This document shows, piece after piece, positions 44,732-57,111 of a stretch of DNA of 64,000 bases (positions are counted from its first letter, which is position 1; every line of letters starts with the position of its first letter). Made by a program: the position numbers and the translations under genes. This stretch comes from Beta vulgaris subsp. vulgaris (lineage: Eukaryota > Streptophyta > Magnoliopsida > Caryophyllales > Amaranthaceae): assembly GCF_026745355.1 (NCBI RefSeq), contig NC_079207.1, positions 17,950,959 through 18,014,958 on the forward strand. The letters are read 5' to 3'. The notes under the pieces are model-generated. The model saw only the letters and a program-made list of their open reading frames with translations, was not told where the DNA came from and did no database searches.

Positions 44732-45307
44732 TCTCTTTTATATAAGGGAAGGGAGGAGCAATGGTGTCCTCTTTTAAAATGCCTATTTTGCCCCCCTTCC
44801 CTTTCTAAATTACAAAAGGAATGTCAAAATCAAAATCGACACTCAAAGAAAACTACCGCAAATTAATTTACAACACTCACTCACAAATCACTTAAAAGAA
44901 GAAACTTTACAAATCACTCATACAATTGAGAAAATCACGTTATAAAATCACGCAAATCACTCAAATAATCAGGAAACGTTATTAAAACTTAAAAACATAC
45001 AAACTAAAACTACTAACCTAGAACGTCAATACATACAAAAACATTTACAAAAATTTACTTACAAATCACTATTCTCAAGAATCATTCACAATTAATGGTG
45101 GGCCATGATAAAAAATAGAGGTGTATTTGTAGTGAAATCAGTTAGAAGTTAGACAAGGAAAAATTATTACTTTTTTATAGTGTTTCCTATATATAATAAA
45201 ACTTTTACATATATTTGGACCTATCTTTTTCTATTACATAATAGCGATTAATTATCAAGGTAAAAAGGTTTATGTAAAATATCATTCAAGAATCAAAGTA
45301 CAACATA
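44732..45307 (+). mobile_element. Helitron 5' end, 3' end not found
   Basis: TCTCTTTTATATAAGGGAAG after an A, followed by GGGAGGAGCAATGGTGTCC, the same start as the elements at 15801 (minus) and 45308. No hairpin plus CTRR end is seen before 45308. Confidence 0.6.
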
Positions 45308-46017
45308 TCTCTATTATATAAGGGAAGGGGGGAGCTATGGTGTCCCCGAATGAAGAGATTATGTTACTAAATTACAAATTTACTTACAAATCAAAGGTGG
45401 CTTCAAACAAAAATACCAAAAATATAATTATAACAATCACTCACAAACTACAACCTATGAAATAATTGACTTGAAATCAAAGTGTTCACTTTCTTTACAA
45501 TTTATGAAGCACTGTACTTAATTCAAAAATCAACTAAAAAATTATAATATTAGAAATCATGAATAAATTCAATAAAATGTCTATTTTGTTCATAGAATAT
45601 AACTTTCAAAAGTAAAAAAAAAAAAAGAATGGTGAGAGACTTAAGTGACAGAAACTTAACCAATCAAATTTTGCAACTAAAAATAATTATATTTCGTATG
45701 TCTAATGTTCAAATTTTGACTCTTATGCCGAAGAAAATCGATTTTATGTTTCGAAAAAAAATTCAACAAAAAATTCTAGTTAAGTTACTAAGCAAGGAAG
45801 TATGCCACGTTGCAATATCCCTTAGAGTGTTTATTTATGAAAATACAATAAAAAAAGAAATAGAAAATGAATCTTATAAGATTTGTTCCCATGACCCCAA
45901 GCTTATACACTAAAACCTTAACCACCAAACCAAGTAATGTTTGGTGTTATATTTATAAAGCAAAATGTTAACAAATGAATATTATAATTACCCGGGACAT
46001 AGCTCGGACCTAAAAAG
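45308..46017 (+). mobile_element. Helitron of the same family, 3' end damaged
   Basis: Starts TCTCTATTATATAAGGGAAG. The right side has a hairpin-like CCCGGGACATAGCTCGG (45991-46007), then CCTAAAAAG, where a Stowaway MITE interrupts it. A clean CTRR end is not visible. Confidence 0.6.
45888..45945 (-). mobile_element. tRNA/SINE-like fragment inside the Helitron
   Basis: The minus strand reads TTTGGTGGTTAAGGTTTTAG (box A-like) and GGGGTCATGGGAACAAATC (box B-like), ~30 bp apart. Degenerate; not a tRNA gene. Confidence 0.45.
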
Positions 46018-46019
46018 TA

Positions 46020-46278
46020 CTCACTCCGTTTCATTTTAATCTACACACTTTGACATTTTACACTATTCACATATTTCACTTTGACCATCATTTGTGATTT
46101 ATACGCGGATGAAAATATAGTGAAGTGGGATCTTGTTAGATTCATCATAACATATATTTTATTAATATGTACTTTTTATAATTTTTACAAATACAAAACT
46201 AAAGATATATGTCCTCAAAGTTTTACATTGACATACGTGAAAAGTATAAGTGTGTAAATTAAAATGAAACGGAGGGAG
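46020..46278. mobile_element. Stowaway-type MITE, 259 bp
   Basis: TIRs CTCACTCCGTTTCATTTTAA and TTAAAATGAAACGGAGGGAG match except at two positions. TA duplications at 46018-46019 and 46279-46280. Confidence 0.95.
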
Positions 46279-46593
46279 TAATATACTACCAAAAATTGTT
46301 CAAAATAAAATACTTCCTTCCTCAATTTTAAAATCAATGTAATATTTGTTTATTGAGTTTATTAAAAAAAAATTAAGACTGTTACGAGGAAGTCTGATCC
46401 GGCATTGAATGCCATCCGAGCTGGTTTTTCGAATTAGAAACCGAAAATTCAAAAAACAACACAACAAGACTTGATTTTCAGTGGGAACCCAAACCACCAA
46501 AATTATCATTCTCATTTCTCACAATTTCCAATCAAGCGAATTCCCCTCTTTTTTCGAATCACTCTCTTCTTCATCTCCATATCCAACTCGCTC

Positions 46594-49500
46594 ATGGAGG
46601 AAGGCAAACTCGCCGATTCAACTCACTCGGTTCCTTTAGACGAAGTTGCACTGCATCATCAGGAAGAGGATCTTGAAGAAGGAGCTAAAAAGTCGCCGGA
46701 AATTTCCGCCGGAGAAAGCGTTAATGGATCGCCGGACGAAAAATCAAAAACGCCGAAATCGGTAAAGTGGAGCGAACAATTGGTATCTGAGTCTACTTAT
46801 ACACCCTCAATTGAACCCGATACTTCGCCGAAATCCTACTCTTCGTCTGGATCTAACCCTTACGTTTCACATTCGTCTGCTCCTTCTCCTCCCTCCGCTC
46901 CCTCTTTTAAAGGTCTCATCATCGTTCATTTCCATCGTTGTAATTGAATTGAATTGAAGAAATACGAATTATTATTATTATTATCAATTAAAATATACTG
47001 AAAGATGTTGATGTGATGATTTTTGTTTATGTGATTGTTGTGGAAAGCAGAAAGAATGGATACAGTGAAAGATGTGCTAGGAAGGTGGGGGAAGAATGTG
47101 AAGGATGCTGCTAAGAAAGCTGAGGATTTTGCCGGCAATACCTGGCAGCACTGTATGATTTCTATACCTTTTTCATGATTGTTCTTGGAGTTTGTGATTT
47201 TGGAAATTGTTTTCTTTTAAATGTTAATAGTAGGAGATTAGCATTTTTATTTTTTAGTGGTGCAAATGATGGAATATGGTAGTAAAATAAGTGTGCTTAC
47301 TAGCTTCAATAAGGATAGTAACCTCAAATGTGGAATTGACCTTAGTCGGCCCATATGATGCAATACTGAGTGGATTGTGGATTTCATGTGTAATCTTTTA
47401 TGCTTTAATGGATACCTTGCAATTTTGGCCATATTATTGAAAATTCGAGGTGTATGTCAAAATCATTGATGTAGCCGAGTTTAGTATGGTTGGGTTAACA
47501 TTTTCAAGGTCGGTTTTATATGTCAGTACTCTCACAATAGTGCTTAAGATGAAGAGCTCATGGGTATAGATCCAAGTGAACCATAAAGTGCCTAGAGAAA
47601 GAAAGCATGACTTGTTTTGTCAAATGTCTTAATTGTCTTGGGTGTACTAGGACGCTAGTGATACACTCCAATTTGAAACAACCTCTGGCATAAGTGACTC
47701 AACCACATCATCAATTAATTTGTGGCGAAAGAACGAGAAATGAGTTAGGAGAGACACATTCATTTAGAGATCGAAGTTTGTTATTGTTAGGACCATATGT
47801 CATCTTCAATGAATTTTTAAGTGCAATAGAGGTAGATATAATATTTGTTGTTTGTCCGAGTCAAAAAGTTTGAAATTGCGAAATTGTTGTGGCCTTGTGG
47901 GGGATGATCTCGATCCTGATTTCTTTGAAATTAATGGGAAGAAATTATTTATGGTGAGTGATATGTGGGGTCTACCATCTTAAAAAATCGGAGATTTTGA
48001 TGAAGATGCTTCACTAAGTATTTGAACGGTTGAATTGGAGAGAGGCATTTTTTTTACTATGTGATTGCAATGTGCACCTAAATATGAAACATTGATTAGT
48101 GAGCACAGAAGAAGGATTTGTATCAGCGACACTACTCACTCCTAATTTACGAGATGATCAATGCTGGAATACTTGGTCAACTTACTGGAATCTAACAAGT
48201 GGCACCTTTTTGCAGCAAAAAAGTTACAAAAGGTAGTTTGTCACAACTATTCTTTTATGAGGTAGTATTCTCTAATAGAAGTTTAATGTATAAGGTATTC
48301 TATTGACAAATTTTCTTAAGTTTTGAAAACAAACTTACAAACATCGTTATTACTTGAAAGAAGAGTCCAAAAAGATTGCTTATAATGCAAATCCTACTTG
48401 ATAGCAATGAGAGGAATTAAGATATAGAGACAAATACATATTAGCTTAGAGAGAATAAAGAGCATATTTTCCAAAACCAACTCTAATTCTAAGAAGGCTT
48501 CAATAGGTGACTTTTCTAAATTAATTAATCCATAATAGGAAAGAGCATATCCGAGTCTCGTAAGTGAGAATGACATAAGGGATCTCGTGAGAGTTATTCT
48601 CAGAATTTGTAAATCAGACATCGGACTACAAGTGCTTGAGTAAGTCATAAGCTCAACATAAGGGAACTCGAAGGTACTTTAACATTTGACACTGGCATTG
48701 CATCCGGTGGGAAGAAGCAATATGAGTAAGAGTGGATGGTTGTCATTCCCACCTTGAGAAACAAGGAATGTCTAGATGGTTTGCTTATAATCCATGATTA
48801 AAAGAGAGGTAAGACAAATTATGGTGTAAATAAATTAAGGTAGGCAGGGCGGATCGAGGATTCTGGATGAGGGTTATTGCAATGTTGCGATAGTATATGA
48901 TACAACAAACCTATGAAAATCTATGTTATAACATCCAAATAAAACCTCGCAAGTATTTTAACAAAAGAGTATCACAATTAGGGGTGTTAATGAGCCAGGG
49001 TGGCTCGCAAACTATTCGAGCTCGGCTCGAGTGGGCTCGACTCGAGTTCGGGTTCGGCTAGAGACCCTAACTAGTCGAGCATGGGCTACCTTAAACTCGG
49101 CTAGAAAGCTCGCGAACAGGCTCGATAGTTTTTTAATTACTAAAAATATTTCATTAATTTTTAATATAAGATAAAAAATTAATTAATAATTATGGTTAAA
49201 AGCAACCATGTTAGTAGTCATAATATTTTCAAAGTCGTGATTTTTGGTTTTAATAACAAAGTTGAGATAGCCGTTAAAAGCCCACTGGTATACTTTTTCG
49301 CTTCATGATTTGGGACAACTAGGGGTTGAGGCGGATCCAAAACTTTAAGTTTGGGGGGTCTTGAACAAACCATCTAATATGAACATATTAAATAAAATGA
49401 GAAATTGAACAATATTTTAAGATACACATATCGACAATGAGAACCAAGTCAATCTCAAAGTTTATAATTTTCATGTTAGCTATTAGAAAATACTTTCATT

Positions 49501-52500
49501 GTATTCTTTTTTCATAAACCATAATCTTTTCGATATATCTAGCACTTTAACTTTTTAAAAAAAACATGAAATTTAACTTTAATACCTCAAACACATAATT
49601 TTTCCCATTAATTTTTTAATTACTTATTTATCAACAAAAAAGTATAACGAGTTGATAATTAGAAAGTAACATAGAGATTAACAAGTAGTTCACCATACTA
49701 CATAATTATTCTTTTACTTAGTCAAATTTAGTACTACATATAAAAAGTAAATGTAGTCAAATTATCGCATTTATTTGGGACCAAATAAATTGATTGCTAG
49801 AAATGTATGATTTAAAAATCACTTGTTAAAGACTTGGAGCACATAATAAGAAATGAATTTGTAGTCTTTAAATTCGTTTAAAAAAATGGACAAAAATCAA
49901 AAAGAAGAAAAAGGAAAAGAAATACTAAAAATCAATTTCAACCTTTTTTTCCGATAGGAAAAGTTCATACAACGAAAAGTAAAACAAACTCCAAATAAGT
50001 CAATTATTATCATACACAAGAAACTAACATAACCATCCAAAAATTTTACAAAGCACCAAATGTATTTACAGTAAGTATGGCTGTTGTCCTTAAGGTGTGG
50101 AGGCAGGTGGTGTACCATAGAAAAAGAAATAACAAAGTTGTATAACAAATAGAAAAATAAAGAGCAAAGTTTCACCTTGAAAAACAAAATTTCTGGCACA
50201 TACTTCCACATTGGTGGGATAGCTTGAGGAAATGCTTAAAAGTTAAAAGTTGTTATAAAAGAAAGCCTTCTTGAAAAACAAAATTTTCTGGCAGATACAA
50301 ATCCCACATCGGTGGGATAGCTTGAGGAAATGCTTACAAGTTGTTATAAAAGAAAGCCTTCACCTTCTAGGTCCCGCAAGCTAGCTATATGCTTGGGCTT
50401 TGCTAACAACTGTTTAGACGTCGGGCCATTAAATTATCAAATATTTGGGCTTATAAAATCTAATCTTGGTTGAAAGTGTATTGCGAGCTTCTCGAGCCTT
50501 TCGAACTCGAGCCGAGCTGTAAGTTTTGGACACGAGCTGGAGCCTAATATTTCAAGTTCAACGAGCTTTGAGCTCGAACCGAGCCTAATGAAATACGTTT
50601 TCGAGCCGAGCCGAGCTTAGTCAGGTTCGGTCTCGATTCGGCTCGTTAACACTCCTAATCACAATAATCAAAGATACTAGTTCACAATTTGAATGAAACT
50701 CGGAAAGCGAAAGCCATTATTCTGTCATTTAGATAAAAGTAACTTTTGACGGAGAAAACCTTTGTTAGCTTGATTAAGTTGGAGGAAGACATGGATTGGA
50801 ATTAGCTCCATTTTCATGAGCTATCGATTTTGGAAAAATAAACTATAGCTATGTAGTTTTTTTTTAAAATAAATTTATACACAACTCAGTGCCCAATTGA
50901 CCAAAAACAAGAATTCACTAATTAAGTGAACTAGTCATTTCTTACCTCCATTATAATTCAAGATTAGAATACGAAATAACAGCCTCATTTGCAAATGAAA
51001 ATTAACAACACAAACATCACAATATGTTTATTTAGATTTCACTTGTCCAACTTATCAAATTCAAGGATCTATAAATCAACACAATTGATAAATACTGCGA
51101 GAGAACCAAGACTTAACTAACTAACCCATTAGTAAAGCTAGCAGTAGAGTGTTCTTGCCAACTGGGCATTCAATTTCAAAATTTATACACAGCGAATTTG
51201 TGAAAACATATACCACCAGAAGTCTTTCATATAGATAATGCTTTGTTTTTCAAGATAAGCAACCCTTAAAATACAATATATACCTGGCTGTTTGTAAGTT
51301 TGTATTTTGTAACCAACCCCAAAAGGCCAAAACCCGAAAAATAACACAGCCTCACAAGAATTGAAAGCAAGGTATGGGTTAAGTACGTACGAAGAGAGAA
51401 CCAAGACTTACAAATACCAATTAAAATGCAGCCACAGGAGATGATAGAAGGGAGGCAAAAGTGATAGAATGGTTGTCTGAGATGCGCGGCCACGATGAAT
51501 GGCGAATCTGCGTCGGATATGAAGATTGAAGTTCTGAGAGAGGAGAGAGAAAGGGGAAAAGAAAGTAGTGGCTGGGAATAGGATACTAGACTTTCACAGT
51601 TACACGCAAACCTACCGTCCTCTTGCTTTTTTTTCAATTTTTTTTGAAAAAAACAGGGGTAGCACCTACTACCCCTTGTTACAACGTGGCTCCGCCACTA
51701 AAGGTAGGTATGTCTTGGGCACTTGGCTAAATAAACTTTTTAATATTCTTCTTGGATTCTCTTAAAATTTCAGATGACTTGGCAGCTCAAAATTTTCATT
51801 TGATATGTGAGGTGCTTGTACTTATGATAGTTTGTAGAGGTATAAGCTACTGAGTACATACTAAATAATTGATGAGTGATTGAAAAAAGAATGAGTAAAA
51901 TATGCATGTTTGGATCTAAGTTGGTTTCATGTTTGGACCATTGATGGTTGAAGCCATAGATTGCCTTGGATGAGAGACATAACAGTATAGAGAAGAGGGA
52001 AGAACCTGCATTGGTTTTTATTTGATTTGGGAAGGTATATACTTCCTCCGTTTCAAAATAGATGCTACATTGTTGACTTTTTCACTATTCATGAATGAGG
52101 TTTGACTATGCATTATTTACTATTAGGTAAAATCAAATGTTATAATGTAATATGTTGTTGGATTTGTCTTAATGTATATTTTCAGAAAATCAAAATTTTA
52201 TACTTTACTCTAATACATAATTAAAGATATTAGTAGTCAAAGTAGTGCCTCGACAAGCGTTTTAGTCAACAATGTACCATCTATTTTGAAACGGAGGAAG
52301 TAGTTAAATGTCTAGAAAAGCTAATAAAGTAGTTTAATGGCCTTTTGAGTTATTTATGTTAGTGCTAGACTTATTTATGTAGTTAAAGAATAGAGATTTG
52401 CTTGAAAAGAGTTAAGTCTAGCATGAGGCTACCACAAAGAGAGTGGTTTTCTCTTGATTATGAGTTAGGTTCACAGCATACATTTTTCACTGAGAATGCT

Positions 52501-55500
52501 GTTCGGTGGATGATAAAATCAGAGTTCATGAGAAATTATAGTAGTGTTAAAAGTTTGGAAAGTTGGATGAGTAAGATCAGGTGCCTTGAAGTTAGGCTTG
52601 AGTCTGATAGTGATAGGAAGGCTGTGGAGTTGGGACCTTGATAGTTGGATCAGAAAAGAACTATAGTGGAATGTTTTTCTCAAGAATCTTGGGTCAATCA
52701 TAATTGGAAAGATTAAAGAAGATACCACATGACTTATTTGCTTGGTGCTTAAAAAGAAATTGTGCTTTAGGAGTTCTTTGCCAATGAGAATGCTTTATGA
52801 GTTCTTTGCAACTGCGAAAACAAGATACTACAAGCGAATGGTGGTTGAGTTTTGAGTATTATCAGTTGGTTTTTGCTATGCTTTTTGGACTTTACTTATC
52901 TCTAATATCGTTTCGGATCCTCGACGCTCCTGAATGGGTAAGGACTATTTGAAACTTTCTTTCGGGCCATATCATGGAAAATCTACATTTAATAGCCAAA
53001 TTGAATACTTGGACATGCAACTTGTGTGAATACGACTATACGAGCACACAAGTCGGAGTAACATAGGGTTTGGGAACTTTACCATGTGGGATGAGATTAA
53101 TACTGAAGATATTAGAATTACAGTGCCATGGTGGGTGTGTCTTTTGTTGGAGGGGAGATTTAGGGAAGTCATACAAAGAGATTGTAAGGGGAGGTAGGAT
53201 TGTGGAGAGGTGGTTAGGCAGGTTTAATCTCTCTAATATCTTATTGAGATCATTGCATCTGATTGTAAATATTGTGCTTCAGGACTTTGGACTATCCCTA
53301 AAGTAGTAGGCCTTCCATCTTGATTTATAAAGCTCTCTGATACACTTCTTACTTCTGCCCTTTTCATAAGCTGGTGTGTTTACTTTCTGCAACCCCTAGT
53401 TGGATTTGCTTCTTTGTTACTTCGAGCTTGTACTCATTGTTGCCAGCAAGTTTCTCCTTTTGTACTTGTATCTCCTTTTTATTATAATAGTTTTGTATAT
53501 GACTAATTTGGGTCATCTGAAAGCAACTTTTCTACTAGTCTTGGCTAGTCATGGATGAGATGGTTGCAACCCCACTTGGTGGGGGTGGTGGTTATACTTG
53601 TACATAGGTACTAATATAAGCTTTTTAACTCATTTTAGAGATGTTCAAAAGAGAGGCGTAGTATCTGAAGCTCTCTCTCGTCTTTGGCTTTTCTCTTTCC
53701 AGCTTTCTTTGTTATGCAAGCATATCAGGCCACAGATAGAGTGGCAGGATTTTCCATCTTCTTCTAACCTCTACACTGTCTTTTAGAAAACTTCTGTATG
53801 TGCGTATGGCGTATGCAGTGCGTGAATTCCCTTGTTTTCTATGTCATGCTCAGTGGTGTGCTTCCAGACTAGCATCTATCGGCTGCTTTTGCATAACTAG
53901 CTGTGGGTGAGTTACCTGTCTGACTTCGATTCTAAAAGGTTGTCACACTTCAGTTAGAGAATCAAGTTTGATGTTTTATGTTGGTTAGTTTGGCACAGCA
54001 GAAGAGACGTGCTGATGTAGTGCTCTGTAACTATTGAAGGGCTCAGCCACAATAAAGATAATGGATATTAGTACTTCCTCCGATTTTTTTACATGTTACA
54101 CTTTTCAAATCACGGACTCCTAGGCAATTTTTGGAGAGGAGAGAGATAGAGAGAGAACACAAAAGGGTCCCATTTGAACATGTGGTAGGAGGGAGGGAGA
54201 GAGAGAGAGAAGTTATTACCCAAAATAAAAGTATAACATCTAATTTGAAACTTCCTAAAATAGAAAGTGTAGCATGTAGAAAAAAACGGAGGAAGTATTT
54301 AGGTTACTGCACATGAAGTAGCTATGAGTTCGGTGAAGCTGTATGCTCGCTTCCTTTTGCTTTAGAATGCGATGGCACTGGAGCGAAGAGAAATTAAGTT
54401 TGAGAATGACCCTACATCTTAATATCACAGGGCTCCTTTTGGAAAACAGTGGACATAAAACATCTGAACATACGAGAACAACAAGTTGAAGCGAAAATAT
54501 CGATTTTGCTTACTATGATTTGCTTGTTCTGTTTCCACACTTGAACTTGATATTTCATGTGTTGCTTCTTTGTAACTGAGCTCATTACATAGAAGAGCTA
54601 AATTGGTTAGGTGTTTTATTTGGTGATCGGTCATCGGAGGATGAAATGGCTGTTATGTCTTTGGTGGAGATGGTAGCAATTAGAGGTGACTTGGTTGGTG
54701 ATTTGCTGATTCCCTTGTCCAGTTTCTGCACTTGAACTTGATTGTCATGTTACTTCTTTGCATATTGTCTCATTACATAGAAGAGCTAAATTGGTTAGTT
54801 GTTTTATTTGTTGACTGAAGGGTGAAATGGCTGCTAAGACATTGGTGGATATGGTAGCAATTAGAGGGTGCAGTATCTTTGATAACTTTGCAAGAGAGAA
54901 TTTTGAGAATATTTTAGCACATTTGTCGGTTCATGGTCTACATCTTTTACTAAAATTTGTCTTCTGGGGATATAAAGATCAGGAGAGAAGGTTTATGTCG
55001 AGCAGCTATTTTGTAGATAATTTGCCATGAAAAGTAAATGAGAGTTTGGAGTGCATAAAGACATATTTTTCGGGGTTTTGCAAAACTGTTGGGTAACACA
55101 TCGATTTCTTGTTTATTCATTTTTTTATTTTTAAGAAAAAACTGTTAATTTGTTTTGGATTGACATGTCTAATTGATATTGAGTATTGTTTTCATTTTTC
55201 ATATCCTTTTCTTTTGGGATGGGAGTGGCTAGACACTATCGGTTGGTGAAAGAACCTATTTCGCCTTGAATTGATTATAGATTTTGTACTTGCATGCATG
55301 CTTATTTGGCTGGGTATGTCAATTGAGGAGTGAGGATTTTGGTACTTTTTAAGCGTTAATTTGGCTGCATGTGATGTGTATAAGTCAAACTGAGATTCAG
55401 TGAAGGTATTTTTGTGTTCAAAGATGTTGGTGCAAATTGGATCATAGTCCTTTGTTTTCTATATTTTCATTTTGCAAATGCTAAATGCTTGTGATTTATT

Positions 55501-57111
55501 TAAGAAATGCCAGCTCTACTCTGACAAATTTTTTCTGTGGACTATCTAATAGTGAAAACAAGTCCTAGTTTTGCTGACGCTGCTATGGGGAGAATTGTAC
55601 ATAGCACTAAAGTTCTAGCTGAGGGAGGTTATGAAAAAATATTCCGTCAAGCATTTGACACAGTTCCTGAAGAACAGCTCCAGGATTCTTATGCATGTTA
55701 CTTGTCTACATCTGCTGGCCCTGTGATGGGAACATTATATGTATCTACAGCCAAGCTTGCTTTTTGTAGCGATAATCCCCTTCCATACAAAAATGGCGAT
55801 CAGACTGAATGGAGTTACTATAAGGTAAGATTACTGATCTTTAAAAGATGGGAACTTGATCTGTTCTTTTTGGTCAATCAAAGATAATCTCTAAGCTTAG
55901 CAGGCTGTACCCTTCCATGTTTTATATATCAATTTCTTATATCCCTTTAGGTTGGTGTTTAAGTGTCGGAGTGTTGCGAGCATAAAGAAAACTATCACTA
56001 TTCACTGGGATAGATAAACGTGAGTTGGAGATATTGAAATTGTGAGTGAAGTACAATTAATGCATTAATAATGGTAAAGTAAGATAGGAAAAGTGGTAAA
56101 AGTTTGCTATTGTACTCTTGTTGGATCCAAAAGAATCATGAGAACAATTCTTAAGGGATGAAATATGTATGAAAGACTCTCCTAGATTGCTGAAAACCTC
56201 TAGAGCACAAATTTGGTTTTGGTTCTGGTCTCTCTGAGCTAAATGTGCTGTAAAAGATGTGCTTGTTACAAGCCAAATGGATGACCTAGATTGGCCAAAT
56301 GGATGACCTAAATACCCAGATCATTTTTCACCCAATTGAAGAAAATAGGAGAAGATTGTGTTAGAATATACGTAGAATGAAGACTTGTTGTCAGTCATGG
56401 TGGCTGACTGGAGTTGAATGACTGGAAAAAGGTGTGGCCGGAAAACAAATGCTAGCGCAGCGGAAGGATGAGAGGAGAAAAGGAAGGAAAGAGGCCCTAT
56501 GTGAAATCTGGTACCATGAAAGATAATATTTTTCTTAAACATTCAATTAGCAAACTGCCAATCATATACAAAGTGTACAGCCATAAACTAGAAAACTAAA
56601 GCACTAATTACCTAATTATAAGCCTTACAAGCGACAATCAAGGATTACAAATCCTTGACATATTTACATAAAGAATGAGATTGACATTGAAGGTGAAAGG
56701 GAAATAGAACAACACAAAGATGGGTCATAAAGGCAGCGGCTTCGGCGAGCAGAAATAAATGCCGGTGAAGGTGGGGCTGGTGGTCCGATTCTGTTTTTCA
56801 GCATATGCGTTGATAGATTTTTCACTCTTCAATACTGTATGTTTTCATGGGCCGCTAGTATGTGTTAGTCAATGATGGAATTTGTGGATTCTTACAATAG
56901 TTTTATGCCTTGATTTAAATAGGTAATTATCCCTTTGCATCAACTAAAAGCAGTCAACCCTTCTTCAAGTCGAGCAAATGAAGCTGAGAAATATGTCCAG
57001 ATTATATCTGTTGACAATCATGAGTTTTGGTACATGGGTTTCTTGAATTATGATAATGCTGTCAACATTCTTCAAGGAGCCTTGCAATCCAGGAATTTGC
57101 AATCTGTATGA
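46594..57111 (+). CDS. GEM-like protein with GRAM domain, four exons
   Basis: Exons 46594-46912, 47051-47152, 55553-55824 and 56923-57111 all have GT-AG borders and matching phases, giving 293 aa, a normal length for the family. Exon 1 ([15 protein letters not shown]...) is an acidic, Ser/Pro-rich disordered N-terminus. Exon 2 holds [20 protein letters not shown], and the exon 2/3 junction reads [20 protein letters not shown]. The GRAM domain starts near residue 168 ([36 protein letters not shown]). It continues in exon 4 ([35 protein letters not shown]), ending [13 protein letters not shown] domains bind membrane lipids; Arabidopsis GEM-like proteins act in hormone response and cell-fate control. 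Introns are 138 bp, 8,400 bp and 1,098 bp. No frame break seen, so probably functional if the giant intron is spliced. Confidence 0.92.
47153..48978 (+). other. Intron 2 of the GEM-like gene, left part
   Basis: No coding exon or named repeat recognised. ORFs here have no family features. Confidence 0.4.
48979..50657. mobile_element. Non-autonomous hAT element with perfect 8-bp TSD, in intron 2
   Basis: TIRs TAGGGGTGTTAATGAGCC and (inverted) TAGGAGTGTTAACGAGCC, with exact 8-bp duplications ATCACAAT at 48971-48978 and 50658-50665. Both subterminal regions are full of GAGCTCG/CTCGAGCC motifs, usual transposase-binding-type repeats of this plant hAT group. Length 1,679 bp, no transposase. The interior has a duplicated promoter-like unit at 50177-50362. 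Confidence 0.95.
50177..50362 (+). promoter_or_regulatory. Tandem promoter-like unit with USE and TATA motifs
   Basis: Two ~94-bp copies (starting TTGAAAAACAAAATTT at 50177 and 50271). The second carries ATCCCACATCG (50301-50311), identical to the plant snRNA upstream sequence element RTCCCACATCG. TATAAA follows at 50345, 33 bp after it, the spacing of Pol II-type snRNA promoters. The first copy has a decayed CTTCCACATTG and 40-bp spacing. No snRNA sequence follows. Confidence 0.5.
50666..52041 (+). other. Intron 2, middle part
   Basis: No exon. Near 51650-51700 GGGGTAGCACCTACTACCCC and GTGGCTCCGCCACTA resemble a TE terminus; not assigned. Confidence 0.35.
52042..52300. mobile_element. Stowaway-type MITE, 259 bp, intronic
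   Basis: TIRs CTTCCTCCGTTTCAAAATAG and CTATTTTGAAACGGAGGAAG are perfect over 20 bp. TA duplications at 52040-52041 and 52301-52302. Confidence 0.96.
52303..54073 (+). other. Intron 2, right part
   Basis: No exon or repeat recognised; the 79-codon ORF at 52402 has no family features. Confidence 0.4.
54074..54295. mobile_element. Stowaway-type MITE, 222 bp, intronic
   Basis: TIRs CTTCCTCCGATTTTTTTACA and the mirrored TGTAGAAAAAAACGGAGGAAG. TA duplications at 54072-54073 and 54296-54297. GA-rich interior. Confidence 0.94.
54536..54872 (+). repeat. Direct duplication in intron 2, ~150-bp unit
   Basis: CATTACATAGAAGAGCTAAA at 54583 recurs at 54772, with matching flanks (CACTTGAACTTGAT before, TTGGTGGAKATGGTAGCAAT after). 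Copies differ at scattered bases and small indels; offset ~189 bp. Confidence 0.88.
55825..56922 (+). other. Intron 3 of the GEM-like gene
   Basis: No exon or named repeat recognised. The stretch 56321-56542 has an antisense ORF without family features. Confidence 0.4.

Noticed and set aside
50363..50450. U-snRNA gene after the USE/TATA unit
   Set aside because: No Sm site plus snRNA core sequence and no recognisable U1-U6 segment.
52402..52641. 79-codon ORF in GEM intron 2
   Set aside because: No family features or splice context; intron DNA.
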